Shown in pieces: positions 1 through 12,300 of a stretch of 64,000 nt of DNA. The DNA is from Cyrtodaria siliqua (Eukaryota; Mollusca; Bivalvia; Adapedonta; Hiatellidae). Where the stretch lies: NCBI GenBank assembly GCA_037043455.1, contig JAWPHD010010309.1:30983-94982 (forward strand), read 5' to 3'. The notes beneath the pieces were generated by a model, which was given only the letters and a program-made list of their open reading frames with translations, searched no databases and was not told the DNA's origin. Position numbers and translations under genes: made by a program. Each line of letters opens with the position of its first letter. Position 1 is the stretch's first letter.

Positions 1-220
1 ATAAATTAAATCCAAACTCGAAACTGGTTGTTTTATCTGGATTTAAGAAGTCAATAACGGTATCGTCTAATTAGTTTTTATTTTATTTTGGTATAAATTA
101 AACTAACAATTCGAGAATAAGAGTATGTTGTTTATATTTGAACGATAAGAATTAACATTGATAAAGTCAGCTGATTATGTTCTGGAGTCTGGAATTGGCA
201 ATGGGTCAATAAAAGCCAAG

Positions 221-254
221 AGAGAGAGGGAGAGAGAGAGAGAGAGAGAGAGAG
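221..254. repeat. (GA)n microsatellite
   Basis: Nearly uninterrupted GA dinucleotides with one GGG interruption, inside the first intron seen of gene 1. Confidence 0.9.
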
Positions 255-540
255 CATATACGGCATACATGTATATTAATGTTAATCATTCTTACACTGT
301 TGTATTTCAACAAACACAGTGTATTCCAGAGTAATTGCGAGCTTATGACATACAATCAGTGTAATTAACTCTTGTCTTGCAACACCAGCTCTTAACGTTA
401 TGCTGTATATAGCTTGTATTGTATTTAGAAACATTTTTTTAAAGCAGGTAATTGTTGTTTTTGTATTTGTTGTAGTGCTACAAACCATTTTTCAGTCTAT
501 ATGTTTTGCATGCAATTATTGAGTTTCTTTTCAATTGCAG

Positions 541-828
541 ATCTTACACCTGGTGTACACACACTTGCCGTATGTGTCGACGACATTGATATTGGTACAA
601 CTACGCTGATTGTTCAGAGCAGTTTGGATACATTGACGACATCACTGGCAAAAGTTACACAAGAACAGCCAATGCAATTTTTAGCCATGGTTATGGGAAT
701 GGAACATGAGAAAGCAGATTTTGATCTGCAGCTTGAGGACATGCTCAGAAGCTCCCCATCCGACGGCTCATTTCCTTTTTTCAAACTTATAGAAGGCTTG
801 CTACAAATAGGGGAAAGCTCCAACGAAG
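541..828 (+). CDS. Gene 1 exon a: DBB-like domain
   Basis: The exon follows a polypyrimidine-CAG acceptor at 538-540 and ends at a GTATGT donor at 829. It starts with the last two bases of a codon and ends with the first base of one (class 1-1). The 96-residue product runs from LTPGVHTLAVCVDD to IGESSNE. The pattern of a TIG/Ig-like strand region (G-H-T-L-A-V), then a helix leading to QPMQFLAMVMGM, then a long helix LEDMLRSS and a closing FFKLIEG, follows the DBB domain of BCAP, BANK1 and Drosophila Dof, where a Pro-x-x-Phe-(L/M)-Cys-x-x-x-Gly helix is typical. Here Cys is replaced by Ala/Met. A short upstream ATG in the same frame at 501 lies in the intron and is not needed. Assignment is by eye; an HMM search with Pfam DBB would settle it. 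Confidence 0.65.
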
Positions 829-3318
829 GTATGTCATAAGGTGTTGTTACGATTTTATTTTATTTTCAATATAAAAGAATAATAGACACAGATCATGAAT
901 TGCCTTAGTTATGAAGATGAACATTACTCAAGCTTTCAAACCTTTATTAATTTGAATTTGACAATAAGGAGTTTTTCTTCCTCAAGATGTGGGATCTATA
1001 TATAGGTAATCTTAGTTTCTGCTTTGCACATTTTTAACATAAGAATATAATCTAATTAAACTGTTACCGTAGAATTTATGCTTTTCATCAAGATTCACCA
1101 AGATTGTTGTTATAACGGTTAAACACCAATTTTTGTTTTTCTCTTACAGTGGTTATCTGTAACTTTCCTGTTTTTAAACTCTGGCTTGAAGAGCAATTTC
1201 ATCTGTTTTCTAGCTAAATTTTAATTACAACATGCGAAATGTTTTATATCCATATCATGATTTCACGTTTTTTGTAAGTGGAGGATGAGCCTGGCATGTT
1301 TATTCCTATTTGGCACCATACTACCTTTCTTATGTTGATGCGTCGTAAAACCCAATTCAATTCAATTTCAACGATATTTGATGAGTTTTGTTTTTACCCC
1401 AACAATATAGCATTTACAATCATTGTACGCTTGAGAATTATTTTTTTCTGGCACACATTTGCACATTGCTCTGTACGAAACCGTAAACTACTATGGTTTC
1501 TTTTATAGCTCATTAAGACCCATAGATGACTCTGGACGAACTTTTCTTAAAAAGACTGTAATGTGATCATGTTTTTAAATAATTTATTATGCGGGCGATT
1601 TTCTTTTAAAATATTAAGCATTTCCCTATATATTTGTAGTTTTTTTCTTCTGGAATACCTAAAATCTCAGTAATTCTTAAGATGTTAAAATACTTTATTG
1701 AACTTTCTTCTTCCTTGAACCTCACAATGACTAGCCTATACGTTTTACAAAAAGTACAACACATATTCAAAATAATTTCACATCTATTCGGGTATTTGAA
1801 TCTCATACATCGGTCTCATTTTTACTTTCTCTCTTGTTTGTGTTATTTTCTTCTGACTGATTCTCTTTACTGTATTTCTCTAGCGTTTGTTTAGTGCAGT
1901 GCGGATGCCCCTCGCTACAGATCAGTAGCGTTATTACGAACTGATCCTGTGTTATTGCCATGGCCATTACCATTAAAAAAATCCAAATAACGGCACAATT
2001 ACACTACACAACCGTTTATCAAAACTCTACCCTGGTGTTCAGGTCGTATAGTAATATACCGATTAAAAGTATACGTTTATTTACGGGTTCTTAAAATACA
2101 CATAATTAATTCTGCGTAAAATGAATTACGGATTGGATATAGGCCTATATATATGTTGCAGCTATCCTTTTTAGGAAGTGAATGCATACGTTTGATTTCT
2201 GTGTTTTTCATCATAGCTAGGCGCCCTGCCGTAGTTCGTCCGAAGGTTGTCTATCCATGGTTGTTCGCAAATACTTCTCCCTATATATAATACTGCTTTG
2301 TGAACGTGAATCTCTTAGATCCCAAATTACAAAAGTTGCCGTTATGAGTTCCAATTATCTCCCTTTAATATATACCATTTACTGAGTTCACAGTATCCTA
2401 GTGATCCGGCACCTTTCATTGCCACTGTCTAAATATATTTTGTGTGTGTGGTTGAATCCTTAAATGTGATCCCACTCATAATAGCTATAATTGTATGTAT
2501 GTACGCGTGTATATGGTAATTGTGCCTCCAGACGAGTGGGTTATAATGTAGAGATACAGTTAATCAGCGTGTGTTGCAGCTATCCTTTTTAGGAAGTGAA
2601 TGCATACGTTTGATTTCTGTGTCTTTCGTAGTTCGTCCGAAGGTTGTCTGTCCATGGTTGTTCGCAAATACTTCTCCCTATATATATATATATATATGGG
2701 GAGAAATAGTTGTGAACTACCAAGGACAGACAACCTTCGGACGAACTACGGCAGGGCGCATACCTATGACGAGATACACAGAAATCAAGCGTATATATTC
2801 ACTCCTTAATTAAAGGTAGCTGCAACACACGTTGATAAACTGTATCTCTACATCATAACACACTCGCCTGGAGGCACAATTAACATATAGACGCATACAT
2901 ACATACAATTATAGCTCATATGAGTGGGCCACATTTAAGCGTTCAACCACACACAGCTATATTGAGACAGTGACAATGAAAGGTGCCGGATCTGGGGATA
3001 CTGTGAATTCAGGTATATATAATAAAGGGAGAGAATTTGAACTCACTACGGCAACTTTCGAAATTGGGATCTCGTAAGAGATTCACGTTCACAAGGCAGA
3101 ATTATATATGGGGAGAAATATTTGTGAACTACCAAGGACAGATAACCTTCGGACGAACTACGGCAGGGCGCCTAGCTATGACGAGATACACAGAAATCAA
3201 GCGTATATATTCACTCCTTAATTAAAGGTAGCTGCAACACACGTTGATAAACTGTATCTCTACATCATAACACACTCGCCTCGAGGCACAATTAACATAT
3301 AGACGCATACATACATAC

Positions 3319-3361
<43 letters not shown>

Positions 3362-6300
3362 TACATCTGTTGTAACATTTGTCTATTGATGGCTGAATAG
3401 GGACTTTAATTTGGTGCTAGAGTCGTGAGAATTATTACATCTTATATTACTCATTAAATGTCGAGTCTGCTACTTTCTTATCTTGTTTGTGTTCATTGGT
3501 TCCTAAGGGCCCCCTTGCTGTATTTATTTGTATTGTTAAAAGATGACTGTGCTGAAAAGTGTATCCAAACTTACGGTTATAATACAAATGTCCTATCGGG
3601 CTGCTTAAACTGGTTAAACGTTTTCTATTTTCAGGGCATACTTTTCCCACATTTTTACACTTTTGTGCAAAATATGGGCTGATAGAAACAAGCAAATGGA
3701 TACTGCAGAATACACCTCATGGCAGGACGAATTGCACTATTGAGAACCGAGATAACAAGACGCCCTATATGATGGCAGTCGAAGCGAAACATGCACGCTT
3801 AGCACGAGTAAATTATTTATAATACTGTTTTCTTTACACATCATCTCTAAGCTGAAGGTGGTGAAGATGATTTATGCAAACGCCGTTTTGATAGCTTTAC
3901 GTCGAATGTTTCAAAAGCTTTTATTCTTATTTCTTAATTCCTATAATTTCTTATTTGTTATAACGATGTTCATAATGGTATATTTTGAATTTCAAACTTG
4001 AACCTCGCGTGTAAATTGGGTTACACATCCCCAATACTACACTTACTTTAACTTAATAATACCTATCCTTTTCTGTTGCTGTTTTAAATTGTTTCCTCAG
4101 CATAACAAAGTAAATTCTTTTAACCGTTTCTTGACTAAAGTTATGAGAATTAACTTGTTCCGTTAAGTTCAATAATACTTTTTATTTAAATAGAGAGAGT
4201 ATAGGGGGTATTATATGCGACGTCCAATGCAGTATCCTGCACTGATATCTTAACAGTATAACGCTCATCCCTAGTTATCTCATTTATCAATATCAACAAT
4301 TCGTTTTAATACAACTCTAATTTAAATGTTGTCTTTTAATATAACTCTAATTTAATGTTCACTACCTTTCATGAACAGTCTCAATCAAACCGAGACTGCA
4401 ATGTTTCGTATGTGTCGTGTTCGGCCGTTTCCAAAGGTCCACTCTCATACTCCTTTAATACAACTGTAATTTAATGTTGTCTTTTAATACAACTCTAGTT
4501 TAATGTTGTCTTTTAATACAACTCTAATTTAATGTTGTCTTTTAATACAACTCTAATTTAATGTTGTCTTTTAATCATGTTGTCTTTTAATACAACTCTA
4601 GTTTAATGTTGTCTTTTAATCATGTTGTCTTTTAATACAACTCTAGTTTAATGTTGTCTTTTAATACAACTCTAATTTAATGTTGTCTTTTAATCATGTT
4701 GTCTTTTAATACAACTCTAGTTTAATGTTGTCTTTTAATGCAACTCTAATTTAATGTTGTCTTTTAATACAACTCTAGTTTAATGTTGTCTTTTAATGCA
4801 ACTCTAATTTAATGTTGTCTTTTAATACAACTCTAATTTAATGTTGTCTTTTAATACAACTCTAATTTAATGTTGTCTTTTAATCATGTTGTCTTTTAAT
4901 ACAACTCTAGTTTAATGTTGTCTTTTAATCATGTTGTCTTTTAATACAACTCTAGTTTAATGTTGTCTTTTAATACAACTCTAATTTAATGTTGTCTTTT
5001 AATCATGTTGTCTTGTAATACAACTCTAGTTTAATGTTGTCTTTTAATGCAACTCTAATTTAATGTTGTCTTTTAATACAACTCTAGTTTAATGTTGTCT
5101 TTTAATACAACTCTAATTTAATTTTGTCTTTTAATCATGTTGTCTTTTAATACAGCTCTAGTTTAATGTTGTATTTTAATGCAACTCTAATTTAATGTTG
5201 TCTTTTAATACAACTCTAGTTTAATGTTGTCTTTTAATACAACTCTAGTTTAATGTTGTCTTTTAATACAACTCTAATTTAATGTTGTCTTTTAATACAA
5301 CTCTAATTTAATGTTGTCTTTTAATCATGTTGTCTTTTAATACAACTCTAGTTTAATGTTGTCTTTTAATACAACTCTAGTTTAATGTTGTCTTTTAATA
5401 CAACTCTAGTTAAATGTTGTCTTTTAATACAACTCTAATTTAATGTTGTCTTTTAATCATGTTGTCTTTTAATACAACTCTAGTTTAATGTTGTCTTTTA
5501 ATACAACTCTAGTTTAATGTTGTCTTTTAATACAACTCTAATTTAATGTTGTCTTTTAATACAACTCTAATTTAATGTTGTCTTTTAATCATGTTGTCTT
5601 TTAATACAACTCTAGTTTAATGTTGTCTTTTAATACAACTCTAGTTTAATGTTGTCTTTTAATACAACTCTAATTTAATGTTGTCTTTTAATCATGTTGT
5701 CTTTTAATACAACTCTAGTTTAATGTTGTCTTTTAATGCAACTCTAATTTAATGTTGTCTTTTAATACAACTCTAGTTTAATGTTGTCTTTTAATACAAC
5801 TCTAATTTAATGTTGTCTTTTAATACAACTCTAGTTTAATGTTGTCTTTTAATACAACTATAATTTAATGTTGTCTTTTAATACAACTCTAATTTAATGT
5901 TGTATTTTAATACAACTCTAATTTAATGTTGTCTGACGATTTATTATTTACGCAAGTGCAAATTTCACTTGCTGTCGTTTTCTTTTTTTAGATTTTACAA
6001 GATCCTGATGGCGATGGTAAGTTATTTTTAACTACAATCCTCTTTAAAGGTGAAGCAGAATGGTTTGTAAGATAACAAACTCGTATTCTATATTGTGGTA
6101 TATGAAAAAGGTGCTAATTTGTTTTTATAAATTCGGAGGTATAGTATTTATTTGGTGTAAACTATTACGAGTTATTTGAGAGTAAACATAAGGTCAATGT
6201 TACATCCACTATGTCGCAGTTACTTAAAATAATCCAAACCTTAAACAATCAAGACCCGCTGACAGATTTTGACAGTTTTTATTTAGAAATAATTGTCAGA

Positions 6301-9300
6301 TAGTAGACCATTCGAGTTGTACCAATAAAGTTCGCTGGGTCAAAAATGGTTCCGTCTCAGGTGTCCAGAGATTTGATATAGAGATTTAAAGGAAAAGTTT
6401 GTGTTTGTTGCTTCCAAGGGATCCACTTTTCAGTATTTATTGACATTCACACTAGCGTTTGTTTAGTAATGCATGTAATTACAAGATGCTTTTACACTAC
6501 CTCTCATGAACAGACTCAGTCCGCTACTTTTATCTCTTGTTCGTGTTTGTTGCTTCCAAGAGATCTACTTTTCAGTATTTATTAGTATGTAAACATATTG
6601 CATGGAAACCCTTATCCAACAATGTGTATATATGACATGGACGACTGCATTGCTTGCGAAAGGAGGTGTAGAAAAGTTATATGCAATATAATTCTTTGCT
6701 CATTCTATAAAAAAGATAAATAAAGCAAACTAAATATTACATTATTTAATACTTTAATTAAGAGAAGATGAACACATTCGTGCTTATACAAACACTTACA
6801 TAAACGTATGTATCCCTGGTAGGTTTTCGGTTGCAGTTCCGGCTCTATTTTGCTTATGATGTGTATTATATTTCAGAGGTATTTGAAGAGCTCGTGTCTC
6901 CATTAGACCCAAAAGGTATTTAACAAATCAGTATGTATATATATGGTCAAGATGGTAAAACAATTAATGCATGAGTACTTTAGAGTAATACACAAACTAT
7001 AACATATACTCTAGCGTAAAAGATACGCAATTCGGGAATTTCCGCTATATATGTTCTTAATTCTACATAATATTCCAAAGAAATCCCAAGATGTTTTGTA
7101 AAAAAAGAAGTTATAAATTAGTTAGAGAAAGAACACAAATGTGATGTTGTAGACGTTTTAATCCCAGCACACTTTGTAACAAGAAATTCATAAATGTTGA
7201 AGTTCCTCTTTGAAAAACTGAGCCATTTAACGTAAAGAGTATGCAAAAGTTTGCATCCTAAGTTTGCTCACATACTTGAGCCAAACGCGTACACTGTCAG
7301 TAATGAAACTTTGAAGGAATACTATTTGCTGCGTTATTTGTGGTTTTAGTATTATTTTTCCGAAAAGAAAGGTCTTACGTAGCCATGTACATTCGATAAA
7401 TAGCAGCATATTGTACATACAATATATAGCGGAAATTCCCGAGTTGCGTTTCTTTTTCGCTTCAGTATATATCTAATTGGGTATAAAAGTCAAACCGGAA
7501 ACAGATACAACATGGTCATAGATTCAGCTACTGTACTGCTACTGCTACTGCTACTACTACTACTACTACTACTACTGCTACTACTACCACTACCACTACA
7601 ACTACCACTACCACTACCACTGCCACTGTTACTGCTACTGTTACTGCTACTGCTTCTACTACTACTATTACTACTACTACTACTACAACTTCTACTTCTA
7701 CTACTACTGCTACTGCTACTAATACTGCTACTACTTCTACTACTGACATTACTACTACTTATGCTACTGCTACTGCTACTGCTGCTACTACTACTACTAC
7801 TATTACTACTACCACTACTACGAGGGTTCTTCAAAAAGTTCTGTCACTAGGCATATATCCTTTGAACTGGATATTACACTGAGATATAGTAGTGTATTTA
7901 TAGTACTACTGGGTTCGCTCTCTTAAATTCCACAACAAAAATGAAAAATTTCCAGTTATTTATACCCCTGAATTACCTCCCCCTACCACACCTTTTGGAT
8001 ACTGGCATCTCTGAAAATGTCCTTGTTACAAAACGTTATAAAAATTATTTGAATATTTTTAAATGCTTTTAAATTTTCTTGTACGTCAACTGTTGTTATT
8101 CGCCCATAATCCGTGAAAATGATTGTCAAGAATTTGGAAAGGTGTTGCTGCAAACCAAATATAAGTGAATGCATATCCCTTAATTTTAGCAGAAATAACA
8201 CTGATTTTCTTCATTTTGTTTACGGAAATTTATAATATCTTTTAAATGTCGTAATTATTCTCATAGTATTAATATGTTTTCATATATTTTTACAAATCCT
8301 AGTCCTTCAGTGTATACATTTTATATTCAACACATTATTGTAGAATTTTGTACAATGTTTAGTGAAAATATCGATCATCCAAAAACGCTGTTTAAGGGGA
8401 CTGCCTTTCCATTTAATGTCCATTTATCATTAAATTAATTTTACACGTTAGCTTAAAGTGTTGATTTCTAAGACAATGCCTTTTCATCTACCATGCTTAA
8501 ATTCTAAATATTGTTATGCACAGATATAACTGGTAATGTATGAGAAATTTCAAAGTTCTTCGACAAGTACTTAAAGAGAAACAGGCATTTAAAAAAGTAA
8601 CAATTAACATACCTGAAAAAAACTCAGGACGAAAATGCCTCAGTATGTACAAGTGATGTGTATTAAATGTTCCATAACTTTCGTCACACAAAAGATACAG
8701 CATTCATTTTACCATCAATGGAATGGTATTGAAACCCTCTTTCATTTGGTACCAAACATCAACACTCATAACGAGCACATAATTGTTAAAACGCGTTAGT
8801 GACAGAACTTATTGAATGACCCTCGTAGTACTACTACTACTACTATTGCATTATTTATTATTAACATATATCAGTTGTTTAATATTTTACTAACTTAACT
8901 ACTTCCTACTCGCTGCTTGTATTCCAGAATCATTTCAACTAGAGTTTAGTGATAATCCACCTACCGCACCAAAGGACTCAACACTAAAACGAGGGGGTAT
9001 GTGTATGCTCTTGCCTCTCATAGCTTCTTTCTTAACGGGACACACGACAATCTTGCTTTTTTAAAACTTGTGTCGTCCCGTTGATCAATCATTAATATTA
9101 GTTGTAAGACTAGTATAACACGCATTGTTTTTGCATATTACCAACAGTTGATTATACTGTTGCATATTACCAACAGTTGATTATACTGTTGCATATTACC
9201 AACAGTTGATTATACTGTTGCATATTACCAACAGTTGATTATACTGCACCAAATACATATTTCAACTTTTGAAAGGATAAGAAGAAAAAAGTGAAAACTC

Positions 9301-12300
9301 AAAATTGTATTGAATTATTTGCAATGAGTTAAAGTAAAAATGATACATGGAAAGGTAATTTATATCCTCGATAACAACTTTAAGATTGACCTGTGTCCCT
9401 TTAAGCCTAAGTATACTCCATTTCCCACGCCAGTGGATATTTATGCGTTTAGATTATCATAAAGCAAAGTTAGTTATATACCATGCTAAACGTATACATT
9501 TTTATTCTACGTACGACTCGTCGTGCCAAACAAATCCGCAAGAGGTTTAAATCAACAGCCAAAGTATCCGTCTCCTTTACACATTTAGCTACCCCCATCC
9601 GACGTGCACCTTGACAGGCGACCTTGAAAAACTTTTGCCCAAAACAGCATTGCATTACAATGACTGTGTCCACAGTTAAATTGAGTTCGACCAATGAAAC
9701 CTTGCATATATTCTAAAAAGAAAAAGATTTTTTTTACGCTATATTTTAGAAAAGATGTTTTGTACAAAAACGGTAGCTAGTCATCTTTGAAAATTTGAGT
9801 CATTTCCGTACTGTATTCAATGTTAATAGATTGCGATATATTACTTAGTTTGCTCGCCTGCTTGAGCCAAACGCGTGTTCTGCCAATAATGAAGCCTTGA
9901 AGGGATACTATTTGTATTTTATGAGTTGTTTTAGTATTTTTTCCGAAAGGAAAGATATTGTGTGGCCATGTACCACATGTTTCGTTTTTAGCTCTACTGA
10001 CCAAGGGCCAGCAGAGCTTATGGGATGGCGAGTCGTCCGTCGTCCGTTCGTCGTCCGTCGTCCGTCCGTCGTTAACTTTTGTCTCGTTAAGACGATAGGG
10101 CCTTCATTTTTCATCCGATCTTTACCAAACTTTAACAGCTTGTTAATATAAACAAAAGCTCGGACAAGTTCGAAAACCAGCTTGATCGAAACATTAACAG
10201 CGGAGTTATGGCCCTTAGTTTAGTTAAAAATGCTATATTTTGCCTCGTTAAGACGATAGGGCCTTCATTTTTCATCCGATCTTTACCAAACTTACCAGAT
10301 TGTTAATATCAATCAAAGCTTGGACAAGTTCGAAAACAGCCAGATCGGACCAGCAACAGCAGAGTTATAGCCCTTGATTTAGTTAAAAATGCTATATTTT
10401 GCCTCGTTAAGACGATGGGGCCTTCATTTTTAATCCGATCTTTACTAAACTTTACCATCTTGTTAATATCAATGACAGCTTGAATAAGTTCGAGAACCAG
10501 CCAGATCGGAGTAGTAACAGCGGAGTTATGGCTCTTGATTTAGTTAAAAGGGCTTTTTTTTCATCCGATCTTAACCAAACATTACCAGATTGTTAATATT
10601 AATGAAAGCTTGGACAAGTTCGAAAACCAGCCAGATCGGACCAGCAACAGCGGAGTTATGGCCCTTGATTTAGTTAAAAATGCTATATTTTGCCTCGTTA
10701 AGACGATGGGGCCTTCATTTTTCGTCCGATCTTTACCAAACTTTACCAGATTGTTAATATAAATAAAAGCCCTGGCAAATTTGAAAACCAGCCAGTTCGG
10801 ACCAGTAACAGCGGAGTCATGGCCCTTGATTTAGTTAAAAATGCTATATTTTGCCTCGTTAATACGATAGGGTCTTCTTTTTTCATCCGATCTTTACCAA
10901 ACTTTACCAGATTGTTACTATCGATGAAAGCTGAGACAAGTTTGAAAACCAGTCAGATGGCCCTTGATTTTCTGAAATATGCTATATTTTGGCCTCATTA
11001 AGAAGAAAGGGCCTTCATTTGGCCAGATTTCATTGACATTTTTCAGGGATGATCAGTACCAAGCCTAGTTGTACATATCGTCACCGTGTTCCGGTTGAAT
11101 GATTTTGGCGGAGTTATGTCCCTTTAAACGAAACTTTTTAGGGATGATCAGTTCCAGGTCTAGTTGTGCAAATCTTTGCCGTGTTCCGGTTGAATGTTTT
11201 TTGGCAGAGTTATGGTCCTTTAAAGGTTTTAATACACGAACTTTGTCTGGACTATTCTCCTGAACATCTCCCCACATTTCAACGAAACTTTACAGGGATG
11301 ATTAGCACCAAGCTTAGTTGTGCATATCGTCGTCGCATTCCGGTTAACAGATTTTTGGTGGAGTTATGGCCCTTTAAAGGTTTTTGATACACAAACATTT
11401 TCCGGACTAGTTTTCCTGAACCCTGAAACTTGACAAGGATGATTGGTATCAAGCCTAGTTGTGCATATCATCGTCATATTCGGGTTAAATGATTTTTGGC
11501 AGAGTTATGACCCCTTAAAGGTTTTAATACACTAACTTTGTACAGACTAGTTCTCCTGAACCTCTGATTGGATTTCAACGAAACTTGTCAGGGACAATCA
11601 GTACCAAGCCTAGTTGCGTATATTATCACCATGTTCTGGTTGAACGATATTTGAAAGAGTTATGGCCCCTTGTGCATAAACTTTATCTTTAGCCAGTAGA
11701 GCGTCCACAGGCCCTCTTGGGCCTCTTGTTCCTTTATTAGATTCGCATCATTGACAAAGGAAACATGATCAATTTCGACCAGACTCACGTCATAATAAAG
11801 TAAAACGCATTCATTCCACTGGCATATAGAGTTTAATAACCAGTGTTTTTGAGATATAGAGAATATTATGTCAGCGCCTTTTACTATCAAGTTTATAAGG
11901 CGAGGCTTAGAAAACGAAGAATGGTGTGGCTCCGCCGAGCCATTCTTCGTTTTCGTGCCGAGCCTAATAAACTTGATAGTAAAAGGCACTGACATAATAT
12001 TCTATTTATCATGTAGATTATCCACATTTTCTGTATGAATTACTATTATTACCTATTTCTCCGAATGTTACGCTTATCGTGGACGACGCCATGTTGTTGT
12101 TTTTTGTTTGTTTTATGACGTCAGGCAACGTTACGTGCATGACGTCAGATAACGTTACGTACAATAAACGCCGAGGGATTCCGCATTGATTTGATCTATT
12201 GGTCAGTGGCTAATAAAGCAAAATTTAATAGGTCACCGCTTTATTGGGCAGAAAAGTGCATATCTGCATGATAAACGGGAAATATCTCCCGTGGTAGAGA

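Noticed and set aside
7490..7850. Long open frames on both strands encoding poly-Ser, poly-Leu and poly-Val
   Set aside because: Trinucleotide microsatellite; every frame is open because of composition.
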